NCBI RefSeq assembly: GCF_000801105.2
Contig: NC_079516.1
Span: 31,330,790-31,394,789, forward strand
Source: Raphanus sativus
Taxonomy: Eukaryota > Streptophyta > Magnoliopsida > Brassicales > Brassicaceae
DNA: 64,000 nt
Reading direction: 5' to 3'
Shown here: positions 9,676 to 19,980 of the stretch, piece after piece
Layout of the letters: each line of letters begins with the position of its first letter
How positions within the stretch are numbered: position 1 is the stretch's first letter
Position numbers and translations under genes: made by a program
The notes under the pieces: generated by a model
Seen by the model: only the letters and a program-made list of their open reading frames with translations
The model's database searches: none
What the model was told of the DNA's origin: nothing

Positions 9676-10239
9676 GAGTGTTGGAGAAAAGCTAACGAGA
9701 AGGAAGAAGCCGATGAGGATCATGATGGATCTCCCCTGGCAGAAGCAGAGATTGTGCCCCCTGGGATACCCCGACACCCTACCTGCCAAATTGATGCGTC
9801 ATGGATTGATAATGGCATGGTTAGTGGACTAGGGTGGAGTCTTAAGAACCATCGGGGCAGTGAAGTGTTCGGCTTACGAGCATGCAACAGAAGCCTATCA
9901 GCGCTCCATGCTGAGATGGAAGGATTGCTATGGGCGACATCATGTCTGAGGGACATGAGGATTAGGTCGGTTCGACTAGAGACGGACTGCTCGGACTTGG
10001 TGGACATGACTGTAAACCCGTCGGAATGGCCAATGTTCACGACAGAGATCGAGATTTTCCAGAGGCTTCACGAGGATTTCGAGGATGTGAGTCTTTCCCA
10101 AATTCCTCGGAACCGGAACACTCGAGCGGATGCATTAGCAAAGGAAGCACGGACAAGAGGCCACATTTTCTCCCATATAGATCAGACACGGCCAGACGGA
10201 GATGCTCCACGGAGGATCGCCCGACTGATCACCACTTGA
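9676..10239 (+). pseudogene. LINE ORF2 C-terminal RNase H-like domain (truncated)
   Basis: Entering from base 9676 the frame reads ECWRKANEKEEADED and then IDASWIDNGMVSGLGWSLKN, HAEMEGLLWATSCL, VRLETDCSDLVDM and NRNTRADALAKEART. This is the plant RVT_3/RNase H-like domain found at the end of LINE ORF2 and in related host proteins (D...E...D...D pattern). The frame ends with a normal stop 37 nt before the poly-A. Codons before 9676 belong to flanking DNA. Reverse transcriptase and endonuclease are missing, so this is a dead-on-arrival fragment. Confidence 0.85.
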
Positions 10240-10276
10240 TCTAGCCTAGATGGGTTGCCGACAAAAAAAAAAAAAA
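9676..10276 (+). mobile_element. 5'-truncated LINE insertion with 15-bp TSD
   Basis: The insertion ends in an A-run (10262-10277) and is flanked by the perfect 15-bp duplication atacatacatacgca at 9661-9675 and 10277-10291. Loss of the 5' part, a poly-A tail and a long TSD are the hallmarks of target-primed reverse transcription. The clean TSD suggests a fairly recent insertion. Confidence 0.92.
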
Positions 10277-10349
10277 ATACATACATACGCACCAACAAAG
10301 CTTTTTCCGAAGCTTGGCTAAAAAGTAAAAGATATACATATTCCACGCT

Positions 10350-10530
10350 ATATTCTTTAATAAATGATTTTAGCAAATGACTTCAAAATATATTTTTAAA
10401 GTCATGCAAAATTATTTAAATCCAAAACCAGCCTGGCTAATCTTGACTTGGCTTAATGCCAGAATTGGTTTGGTCTACATTTGGTTTTTCTTTTGTATCC
10501 TATGGTATATAACCTCCTTAATTTTTATTT
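10350..10530 (+). repeat. Dispersed repeat family R1, copy 1
   Basis: Contains gacttcaaaatatattttta, then ttatttaaatccaaaaccag and a tail rich in ttggtttggtctacatttg. Diverged copies lie at 25118-25300 (+) and 29305-29428 (-). No coding capacity; class unknown. Confidence 0.8.
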
Positions 10531-10668
10531 TTTGCTTAAATTATTGTTTTCCAAACTGCAGAACGTGAAATAAGTACATTTCCTCCTTTAAATTTAACCA
10601 GATTTAGTCTACCAAAAAATAACCCATTTAAAGAAAAATCAAGCCAGCTAATAAAGAAGGCAGCTGTT

Positions 10669-10801
10669 TTGGTATCTATACGAAAATAATTGATAATATT
10701 TTTTTAGTTAAACACCATATCAATATTTCAGATAACTAAATTAAGTTACTCACGCAGGTGAAACTACTATAGTTTGAAAAAATATCAATAATGATTGAAA
10801 T
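10669..10801 (+). repeat. Dispersed repeat, copy 2 (occupied by hAT element)
   Basis: Same ~135-bp unit as 4784-4925. It is split by the hAT-type insertion at attgaaat and resumes at 11579 for about 12 bp (attgaaattata) before similarity ends. Confidence 0.8.
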
Positions 10802-10964
10802 TAGGGGTGGGCAAAAAACTCAAACCAAACCGAACCGAACCGACCCAACCGAAGTTAAACCGATCCAAACCGAACCATGCTCTTTATATAACCCAATTGG
10901 TTTATGTTTTACTCAACCCGAATGGTTTGGTTTGGTTTGGATTTAAACCGAACCAAACCGATAA

Positions 10965-11030
<66 letters not shown>

Positions 11031-11578
11031 CATATTGTAAATATTAGTTAAAGTTTTGTTTTCCATTTTTTCTTCACTTCCATATATTTTAAAAAAATTT
11101 CAAATATGATTCAAATAATACTATTATATTCTCTAACCCTAATACTAAAGATTGTACTAAAAATAAAACCTAAAAACTATAAGCATCTAAACCGTAGCCG
11201 TCTTGTCTCGTTATTCTCTAATATCCATTGTCTAAAAGTAAATTTATGTAACAAAGATATTTTTGGTATTTTTAGTTTTTAGATACATTGTTTTTTGACT
11301 TTTAGCAATGAATTTTTTAGCTAACAAAGTTTATGTTCTCACTTTATCTTTTATAGTTCGCATATCCAAGCTATACCAAACCAAACTAAACCATAATAAA
11401 GTAAACCGAACTAAATCAAAACCAAACCGAACTAAATCAAAACCAAACCGAACCGAACTAAACTCAAATCGAATCCAAATCAAAACTACTTTGGTTTTAA
11501 TTGGGTTGAGTTTTATAAAACCTAAATTAACCAAACCAAACCGAACCCAAACCGAACCCGAAACTACGCCCACCCCTA
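10802..11578. mobile_element. Non-autonomous hAT-type element, 8-bp TSD
   Basis: Termini are TAGGGGTGGGC on the left and the inverse GCCCACCCCTA on the right, flanked by perfect 8-bp duplications attgaaat at 10794-10801 and 11579-11586. Both subterminal regions are packed with AACCGAACC/AAACCGAACT words, a feature of this Brassicaceae family. No transposase. A 60-bp AT microsatellite sits inside. Confidence 0.9.
10968..11028. repeat. (AT)n microsatellite
   Basis: About 30 uninterrupted TA dinucleotides inside the hAT element. Confidence 0.95.
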
Positions 11579-11586
11579 ATTGAAAT

Positions 11587-12226
11587 TATAAGCATATTAA
11601 AGCGAATGGAAAACTAATTAGAGACACTCATAAAATTAAAGTATTAGAATATTACGGAAACATATGAAAATAAGAACAACAATCATAATCTAAAACCTAA
11701 ATTTGTTGTAGCCACAATCATAATTAACCACAATCATAAATTAAACTATTAAAATATTACGGAATCAGATGAAGACAACAATTTTAATCTAAAAAGTAAC
11801 TAACTTACAACAACCTAGCATTGACATAAATATGATTGTGGCTAATTAGTTAAAGCGAATGACAATTGTTAGGCATAATTACGATTGTGGCTAATATTAC
11901 AGAAACAGGCGAGAAACTCACGGATAACAATTACATATCTAAATAATTAGTTAAAGCAGTTCAAACGATTGGAATAGTACCTATTTGGAAACGCAAGACG
12001 CAGAAAAAAAATGTTATATTGAAAGTTTGTGTGATGAGATTTTGGTAGAAAGGTAAGTTATTTATATAGAGATAAGTTTAATCCTTTTCTTTCAGGGATT
12101 AGAAATTAATTATGTCTATTTTTAATATATTTCTTTTTCTAAAGTCTAATATTGTTATATCATTATCCTTTTCTTAATAGATTTTAAGAAAATAAAATAT
12201 TATTCATATAACATAATGGTATTTCT
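11587..12226. other. AT-rich intergenic stretch with diverged internal repeats
   Basis: No gene. Words such as aatattacggaa(a/t)cagatga and acaatcataatctaaaa recur two or three times at roughly 110-130-bp spacing, suggesting a decayed tandem duplication. Confidence 0.5.
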
Positions 12227-12560
12227 TAGGGGTGTTCAATCCGGATTTCGGATCGGGTTCGGTTCAGGTTATTCGGATTTCGGGTTATTCGGTTTAGAAT
12301 AAATAGTTAATAAACTTAAATTATGTCTATATCGGTTTGGGCCGGTTCAGAATTCCTCGGTTTTTGGGTTTTTCGTTTTAAACACAAATAAACTATAACT
12401 TTAATGTTGTTATTAAAAAAAATGTCCATCAATTCATTTTTATAAGAAAAAACTAAGCTTTAATTATTAAAAAAAATTCAAAAACCTTTAATAAAATAAA
12501 CTTAAAACTTAATTACAAAAATTGCAAATAGATTGTAACGTCTTTATTTTAAAAAAACAC
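12227..12560 (+). mobile_element. hAT-like element, left end only
   Basis: Begins TAGGGGTGTTCAATCCGGA followed by repeated TTCGGGTTATTCGG words, like the ends of CCGAAC-rich hAT families. No matching inverted end is found before element A or after it (20442 onward), so it is truncated. Confidence 0.5.
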
Positions 12561-12939
12561 TGTGGGAACCGAAATTCGCACCATCAATATTTCGTATATT
12601 TTAGGAAAGTAGGAAAACCCTAATTTCCCAGAGGTCCCGGATTTCTGAGAAACCACATGTCAAGCAATCAGAACACGATAGTAACGGAAAATAAAAATAA
12701 AAATCGTAAAAGAGAGCAAGAAGGATTTTATTTCTGAATCTGCGTATGAGCGTAACAACAACAGGACAGCGTGCTTCGGCTACGAGAGCTGTCGGCGAGA
12801 TCCAAGTTCTAATACCCGAAGATGGCTAAACCTAATTTAGTCGCAGCTCGAAAAAAGAAAAACGGAAAGTTGCCTAAAATGCTCTCAGTGTTATTGCTCT
12901 GGAAAAAATGATCCCTCTATGCCTCTCGCCTTGAACTCA

Positions 12940-12946
12940 TTATATA
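12940..12946 (-). promoter_or_regulatory. LTR TATA box, element A left LTR
   Basis: Minus strand GGGAGTATATAATGAG; the same position and context as the TATA box in the other A LTR and both C LTRs. Confidence 0.6.
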
Positions 12947-13370
12947 CTCCCTCCAAGGTCGGTTTACGCTTCCCCCTTTTGCCCTTAAGCTGACATAGTC
13001 GAAAAAATGGGAATATTCCATTTTTTCCGATCTTCATGATTATCTGCGGAAAGTTTCCATTTTTTCCGCGGAAACTGATGCTTATCCTCCAAGCATAAAC
13101 CGTCATAAGGTTTATGGGTTTTTAAGAAATCGTAAGTGGACCTCGAATCAAGTTTAAGACCCCTTTGGGCCGTATTTTTGATTTGAGACGTTTTTACGAT
13201 ACCAAACGGACGATTCCATTTGATCGAGAGATCAAGAAACGGGTAGTCGTGAGTCGCGGAGAACGGCTATACGGATAGTCGAGAATGCATAGTTTTACGT
13301 CGTATCGTCGTTTCGGAAGACTTTGGACGTTTCGGAGAATGATCGATGTACGAACGCTCGATCACTATAG

Positions 13371-13650
13371 CGACCGAACTTTGTCCGCAGCTCGGTCGCT
13401 ATAGCGACCGAGATCTATCCGCAGCTCGGTCGCTATAGCGACCGAGATCTATCCGCAGCTCGGTCGCTATAGTGACCGAGCTCTTTACGGAGCTCGGTCG
13501 CTATAGCGACCGTGCCGCATCCGAGGCCCGGTCGCTATAGCGACCGGGCTCTGTTCGGAGCTCGGTCGCTATAGCGATCGAGCTATAATCGTAGCTCGGT
13601 CGCTATAGCGACCGAGCGTGGTTTCGTGATCCGTTCGCTAGAGCAACCGA
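13371..13650. repeat. Palindrome array in A left LTR (about 8 units plus 1 degenerate)
   Basis: Units of about 34-36 bp centre on CGGTCGCTATAGCGACCG, a perfect 18-bp palindrome. Six to seven units keep both arms. In the unit at about 13527 both arms change together to CCCGGTC/GACCGGG, preserving base pairing. The last unit (13630) is degenerate (cgttcgctagagcaaccgag). Confidence 0.95.
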
Positions 13651-14535
13651 GCTCTCGTTCGTGACCCGATTGCCATCGCGATCGGGTTTATGCCGTGGTC
13701 TGAGGTCCGTTATCCAAGTGTTTGAACCTATCGCAAAGCTACGATTCTCTTAGGATGCTTGTTTGCAGAGGTTTGGTCCTTTGATAACAAAGTTCCGTTT
13801 GACTTTAAGAAATCGTTATTTTCTTAAATCGTTGATTTCTCAAGTCGTTGATTAAGAAATCGTTGATTTCTTAAGTCGTTGATTAAGAAATCGTCGTTTT
13901 TTAAGAAATCGTTGATTTCTTAAATCGTTGATTAGGAAATCGTCGTTTTAAAGAATCGTTGTCTTTAAACAAGATTTTAAGGAATCTGCCTTGGAACTAC
14001 AAAGAAGCCGTTCTCTCAAACCGTGAGGACCCAGAAAACGATCAAGATATCAAATCGAAGCCCTCGCCGAGACGAGTCGTATGACCCCTTGGTTGTTCCG
14101 CAATCGCCAAGCCGCATCCTTGTGGTTTAACGATCTTTTGTTATCTCCGATGATCGTGTTTTAACGAGAACTTTGTTTAGTCGCGGAACCTTTTGCAAGG
14201 AGGCGACTTTTAAGAAATCGTAGATTTAAGAAATCGTTAATTTTCTTAAATCGTTGATTTAAGAAATCTTGTTTTTAAAAACAAGATTTTCCCGCAAGTT
14301 TTTCGTATAAGTTTTCTTTGAAAACGTAGAAATTCTTAAGACGTATATTTTTATCGAATGTTTTGATACTAACTTCGTCGTCAACATGAACCCTTGGAGC
14401 TTGTTTCGACGCTGCGGACAAATCTATTCAAGAATTTTATCGTAAAAATTAGTTTAAGTAATTTTTACGAGAATTATCTTTTTCGAGGAGTATTTTTGAA
14501 AGTTAATTTCGCTGTGACCGTTTTTGACCCCAACA

Positions 14536-14560
14536 GTTCAACAGTTAGCCCCCAGCCCGT
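14536..14560 (-). other. Element A polypurine-tract region
   Basis: Minus strand GGGCTGGGGGCTAACTG next to the 3' LTR, equivalent to CTGGGGGGCTAAC in C and GAGGGGCTAAC in B. Confidence 0.6.
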
Positions 14561-14699
14561 TAGAACCGTGTATCGTAGATGCGGGGTTCTAGCGTGCGAT
14601 AAGACAAGTTAGTCAAGTTAGGCGGAATTAACGGTTGAAAATGTCTTTTGAAAGTTGTACGTTCATTCTAAGAAGAGTGGAATCTTATAATATTGGGGC

Positions 14700-14770
14700 T
14701 GCGCTTGATGAAAGCTGCCTACGTACCCTTTGTCAAAAGGGATCAAGCCATTCGTAGTTCGTCTTGGAGT
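14700..14770 (-). repeat. Conserved Tat block GGTACGTAGGCAGC in element A
   Basis: Minus strand reads gaactacgaatggcttgatc and then gggtacgtaggcagctttc; element C has the same block at 56045-56095. Non-coding in both. Confidence 0.75.
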
Positions 14771-16246
14771 TAAGATTCTTATGACATGTTTTCCAGTGAG
14801 ACTTTATTGTCTAGTTATGTGTAGTGAATTTCGAGCATGTTGCTGTCGATGGTATTTCGTATTGGACCTTTGTCGGCCGCAAGAGTAGCCACGGAGGCTG
14901 TTTATTTTGGCCAAGTTTGGCCTGTAAAAAATATTTTGCTCAAATCTATAAAATCGCGGTTTTTATAAATCGAGAGAACTTCCATTTATCGAAGTTAGAG
15001 GGACAGGGACGAAGCGACGTCTCGCAGTGCTGCGACTTTATTTTTCTTTACGCCATAAGAGGATTATGGGCTTTGGCTTATGATTTGATTTATACTTTCG
15101 TCAAGTGTAAATGGTAGAATCCGAGTAGTCATTTCGGATTTTGATTTTGTCGCTTTGTCCGTATGCTACTTTTTAGCAAGCGTTTTTAGGTGTAAGCGAT
15201 GGGAGACATGTGTCTGGATGTGATAATCATTTTGTGGATACTGGATCCGTTGTCATAGCCGTTTTGTAGTTGGCGAATTGTTTTGAGGGTTTTGGACCGA
15301 AGGGTCGTGTAAATTTACCAGGGAGAAGCGTCTAACTTCACTGTGTTTCGTGAAGTGTTGGCCTTCCGGAACTTGGTTTTGAATTTTTAAGAATGACTCG
15401 TATAGCTCTAGGAGCTTTGTTACGAGTGTTTCTTTTTATGCCACGTTTTATGGGGCGTTTAGAACTTAATCTATTGATGATAAGTTTACATCTTCCGTTA
15501 ACCATATGGTTGTTACGACTGAGTTCCGTTACGAAGAATTCATCGTATGATTTCCGATTCTGGGTTATACGACAAACTGCTTGCATAATAGTCACTTGGC
15601 GTTTTACGACAAATCGTGGATTGTTGTTTAGCCGTTAGCCGTTAAGCGGTTGGAGCGGTGGTCGCTCAGTAGTTTTGGATTGGCATGGAGGCTAGGTGCA
15701 GCCGTATAGCCAGGGAAGTTGTTGGTAAAGGATCGTCGTAGAATATGTGCGGACTTGGTTGCAGGGTCATTTCCTGCTTCGCGTAGCCTAGGGTAGTAAA
15801 AGCAGGAGTCAGGAGCAAAATTATCTACGACTGATATCCGTTGTTTTATTTTACAAAAGAAAACGGGTTAACCGTTCTTTCGAAGGTTTTTCTTTCTTTC
15901 GGAAGCAGGACGAGTGTGCCTTAGTATGTGTGGCGATCGTTTCTCGGTTTTTCGAGAGACTAGGTCGGTTTGCATGTTCTGCCTGGAAAGTCAAGGAACA
16001 ATGGAACAAGACTGGAAAATTTGCCTAAGACTTAGCTTGCTAGTCTATCCACCTAGGTTCTAAGTTCCCTAAATTCTACGGCAGTTTCCAAGACGTTTTT
16101 GTTCCTCTCCTACCAAATATTAAAACCTTGACGGAATTTTTAGTCGGACGTACCTTAGTTCCATTGATGATTAGAGATTGCCCCTTCTTCCTTCTTCTTC
16201 TCCTCTTTTCTTCTGACTTTATCGAAAGTTTTTTATGCGTTTAGGA

Positions 16247-16324
16247 ATGGCCACTTTCGATTCAGCGTCAAAGGACTTGAAAAAGTCAGTTACAGAATTT
16301 CATATGAATTGGTTTTCGACTTAA
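16247..16324 (+). pseudogene. Possible remnant of the antisense ORF in element A
   Basis: A 25-codon open frame (MATFDSASKDLKKSVTEFHM...) follows a C/T-rich leader (16175-16230) on the strand opposite to the element. Position and leader resemble the antisense ORF of B and C, but the peptide does not match theirs and it stops quickly. Weak call. Confidence 0.2.
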
Positions 16325-17471
16325 CGTGGCGGAATCTGGTAAAATCACACTGTGTTTTATGCATCGAAGGAATTTTACGAAATCGTTGAACCAAAGGGAG
16401 GAGAAGCAGACAAAGAGGGGCGTTTGGAAAGACGGGTCAATGGACAAGGCGTCACTCGAGTGAGGCTCTCAGTTCGTCAGGCTGCGAACGAACTGGTTAT
16501 GTTCCAGATACGATATTGTTTGGCTTTATGAATGATGTTTCATAAAATATGGCCGAGCTTGATCTTACGAAAGCTGTTTCCTAAAGCGCTGTCGAGCTTT
16601 TATTTTTCGAGAGTTATTTCACAACTGCGGCCGAGTTAATTTTACGGAAGTCGTTTCGTAAAATTGTTGTCGAGTTTAATTGTACAAAATCTTTCTTGTG
16701 AAATATTTGTCAAGTTTTTTTTTTTTTACGAAAGGTGTTTCGTAAAAGTTATCGAATTTTAATATCGGAATTCCTAGCTGCGGTGAGGTGTAATTTTGGT
16801 GACTAATCTTAATTATAAACTTTCTCGTTTCCGTGGGATTGATCCGAAGGAGTTTTGAGTAGTTTTTCGAAAGTAGATTAGTAGACAAAAGTCGAGAGTC
16901 CGCAACGAGCGAAATCTTAGGTGTCAGGAAACGTCTTAGCAGTGAGGGATATGATCTCTCGTTTTGGCTTGGTTTAGTCTTCGTTAACCGTTTTAAGTTT
17001 CGAGTGATTTTATAGAAATCACTCCATTTTTTCGAAACTGGTTGAGAAGGATGGCGAGCTGGTCGGGACAGAGCCGAGACAAACCACATTCACAACGGGA
17101 GTTGCTCGGAAGAGTTGTTTGGAAGAAGTACGGTAATGGTATCGGTCTTCCGAATGAATCCCAATTCCTCGTATAGTTAAGATGATTGGTGTTTTAGAGT
17201 AACCGTAATCATTTTATATGATGAATTGCAATCCATTTGTTAGCCGGACCTTCCGTAACTTTCCTGATTGTTCTGATCGAAGGTTTTTAGATTCACGATT
17301 TTAAGAATTTGCACTACGTGGCTTCGAGCGAGGATGCAAAGTACGTTATTGGACTAGTGTCGGGATGGTTTCACGAGGAATCGGCCGCACTCGCTGATCG
17401 ACCCGCAGCCCGGCACCCAGGACCGTGACGTCGGTCTGGCCGCCCGGTGTCAGCGAGTGACAGCAAGCTGA

Positions 17472-17935
17472 GACGAGTCCCACTTGTTTTCGTCGTAAAA
17501 TCTCAACGGAAACTCCGATTGAGACGAAACGAACGGCATTTCGAAGAGGAATCAAAGGAGAACACAAAGGAAGAGTCCTTTGAGGCCTGACAGGTCGCTA
17601 TAGCGAGTGAGGATGTGTCTCGGTCGCTATAGCGAGTGGAAGGGAGCCAAGACGAGTCTAACTTGTTTTCGCGTAAAATCTCAACGGAAACTCCGATTGA
17701 GACGAAACGAACGGCGTTTCGAAGAGGAATCAAACGAGAACACAAAAGAAGACTTCTTTGTGGCCTGACAGGTCGCTATAGCGAGTGAGGATGTGTCTCG
17801 GTCGCTATAGCGAGTGGAAGGGAGCCAAGACGAGTCCAACTTGTTTTCGTCGTAAAATCTCAACGGAAACTCCAATTGAGACGAAACGAACGGCGTTTCG
17901 AAGATGATTCAAAGGAGAACACAGAGAAGAACTCC
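17472..17935. repeat. 178-179-bp tandem repeat, about 2.6 copies
   Basis: The word gacgagtc(c/t)(c/a)acttgttttcg recurs at 17472, 17651 and 17829. Each full unit includes atctcaacggaaactcc, gacgaaacgaacggc and two copies of the half-palindrome gtcgctatagcgagtg. Copies are nearly identical, so this is a recent expansion. Confidence 0.95.
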
Positions 17936-17939
17936 TCTT

Positions 17940-18170
17940 GGGTCTGGGTCGCTATAGCGACCAAGCTTGGCTCGCTATAGCGACCGAGCTTGTCTTCGGA
18001 CTCGGTCGCTATAGCGACCGAGCTTGGCTCGTTGCTCGGTCGCTATAGCGACCGAGCATGGTTCGATGCTCGGTCGCTATAGCAACCAAGCTTGTTTTGG
18101 TGCTTGGTCGCTATAGCGACCGAGCTTGTCTTGGTGTTCGGTCGCTATAGCGACCGAGCTTGTCTTTGAG
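17940..18170. repeat. Palindrome array in the interior of element A (about 7 units)
   Basis: Same CGGTCGCTATAGCGACCG core as in the LTRs but with different spacers (gagcttgtcttcgg, gagcttggctcgttg, gagcatggttcgatg). It lies about 400-630 bp inside the PBS end. Some units have lost one arm (caaccaagc). Confidence 0.95.
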
Positions 18171-18549
18171 TTTAACTTTCTGCGAGTAACCTAGGGTTTT
18201 TCCGCAGTTATTGGGGGAGCGAGTTTTACTTTTCCGAAACGTTTTCGGAGAAATCGTCTTGGTCGAACCCTTATGTGCTGAGATTTCTCCAACTCGGTAA
18301 TAAGAAGAATTTCACGGGGTTAGAAATTTTTTTATCGTTGCCTTTTGTGTTTAGAGGGAAAAATCACGAGCTCGATTTAGTTCTCTTCCTGTGACGGAAG
18401 GTCACGACTAAATTTTCGTTTTTGTTGAAGACTACGGCGTTTGCGCAAGCGTTGGACGTAGGGGCAGTCAGTGCTGCGAGTTTGTCTTTTATATTTACGT
18501 ACGTCTTTCTGATCAAGCATTTTGTGGCTATGAGTAAGAATAATCCGTG

Positions 18550-18571
18550 ACCCCCTCCTTCTAGCGCCAAA
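18550..18571 (-). other. Element A primer-binding site region
   Basis: Minus strand GTTTGGCGCTAGAAGGAGGG directly follows the 5' LTR; identical to the start of the PBS region of element C at 48458. The tRNA was not identified with certainty. Confidence 0.75.
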
Positions 18572-18953
18572 CTGTGGGAACCGAAATTCGCACCGTCAAT
18601 ATTTCGTATATTTTAGGAAAGTAGGAAAACCCTAATTTCCCAGAGGTCCCGGATTTCTGAGAAACCACACGTCAAGCAATCAGAACACGATAATAACGGA
18701 AAATAAAAATAAAAATCGTAAAAGAGAGCAAGAAGGATTTTATTTCCGAATCTGCGTATGAGCGTAACAACAACAGGACAGCGTGCTTCGGCTACGAGAG
18801 CTGTCGGCGAGATCCTAGTTCTAATACCCGAAGGTGGCTAAACCTAATTGAGTCGCAGCTCGAAAAAAGAAAAACGGAAAGTTGCCTAAAATGCTCTGAG
18901 TGCTAGTTTGCTCTGGAAAAAATGATCCCTCTATGCCTCTCGCCTTGAACTCC

Positions 18954-18960
18954 TTATATA
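18954..18960 (-). promoter_or_regulatory. LTR TATA box, element A right LTR
   Basis: Minus strand GGGAGTATATAAGGAG, within the 5' LTR of the element. Confidence 0.6.
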
Positions 18961-19395
18961 CTCCCTCCAAGGTCGGTTTACGCTTCCCCTTTTTGCCCTT
19001 AAGCCGTCATAGTCGAAAAAATGGAAATATTCCATTTCTTCCGATCTTCATGATTATCTGCGGAAAGTTTCCATTTTTCCGCGGAAACTGATGCTTATCC
19101 TCCAAGCATAAACCGTCATAAGGTTTATGGGTTTTTAAGAAATCGTAAGTGGGCCTCGAATCAAGTTTAAGACCCCTTTGGGCCGTATTTTTGATTTGAG
19201 ACGTTTTTACGATAAGGTTAAGTTTCCGCGGTTTTATCGTAAACCAAACGGACGATTCCATTTGATCGAGAGATCAAGAATAGTCGTGAGTCGCGGAGAA
19301 CGGCTATACGGATAGTCGAGAATGCATAGTTTTACGTCGTATCGTCGTTTCGGAAGACTTTGGACGTTTCGGAGAATGATCGATGTACGAACGCT

Positions 19396-19470
19396 CGATC
19401 GCTATAGCGACCAAACTTTGTCCGCTGCTCGGTCGCTATAGCGACCGAGCGTGGTTTCTTGATCCGTTCG
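19396..19470. repeat. Palindrome array, A right LTR, first site (2 units)
   Basis: Two units (tcgatcgctatagcgaccaa and gctcggtcgctatagcgacc) plus the degenerate final unit, against about eight at the same site in the left LTR. Confidence 0.9.
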
Positions 19471-19865
19471 CTAGAGCAACCGAGCTCTCGTTCGTGACCC
19501 AATTGCCATCGCGATAGGGTTTATGCCGTGGTCTGAGGTCCGTTATCCAAGTGTTTGAACCTATCGCAAAGCTACGATTCTCTTAGGATGCTTGTTTGCG
19601 GAGGTTTGGTCCTTTGATAACAAAGTTCCGTTTGACTTTAAGAAATCGTTATTTTCTTAAATCGTTGATTTCTCAAGTCGTTGATTAAGAAATCGTCGTT
19701 TTTAAGAAATCGTTGATTAGGAAATCGTCGTTTTAAAGAATCGTTGTCTTAAAACAAGATTTTAAGGAATCTGCCTTAGAACTTCAAAGAGGCCGTTCTC
19801 TCAAACCGTGAGGACCCAGAAAACGATCAAGATATCAAATCGAAGCCCTCGCCGAGACGTGTCTG

Positions 19866-19980
19866 GTGAGCTCCGTCGCTATAGCGACCGAGCTTGTTCT
19901 CTTGCTCAATCGCTATACCGACCGAGCTTGTTCTCCAGCTCGGTCTCCCCGAGCTCGGTCGCTATAGCGACCGAGCTTCG
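19866..19980. repeat. Palindrome array, A right LTR, second site (LTR-specific)
   Basis: About four units between gccgagacg and tcgtatgacccc. The left LTR reads directly gccgagacgagtcgtatgac with no array, so these units were gained in one LTR or lost from the other after insertion. Confidence 0.9.

Larger units (their letters stand above)
12561..14535 (-). repeat. Element A 3' LTR (1975 bp)
   Basis: TG...CA boundaries in plus orientation. It carries an array of about eight palindromic 34-36-bp units (13371-13650), many inverted aagaaatcgttgatttctta-type words and a TATA box. It is 110 bp longer than its partner, mainly because of array copy number. Confidence 0.92.
14536..18571 (-). other. 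Element A internal region without gag-pol
   Basis: About 4 kb. From the PBS (right) leftward it holds a short leader, a palindrome array (17940-18170), 178-bp tandem repeats (17472-17935), a long stretch with no recognised coding, blocks shared with element C (near 15165-15225 and 14700-14770) and the polypurine region. Open frames up to 137 codons show no protein signature. It would need proteins from another element to move. Confidence 0.85.

Noticed and set aside
13371..13650. Repeat-spacer array resembling a CRISPR
   Set aside because: The genome is a plant's, the spacers are short and similar to each other, there are no cas genes, and the arrays lie inside LTRs.
16676..17089. 137-codon ORF in element A as a gag
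   Set aside because: No zinc knuckle or capsid motif, biased composition, and it is not seen in related elements.
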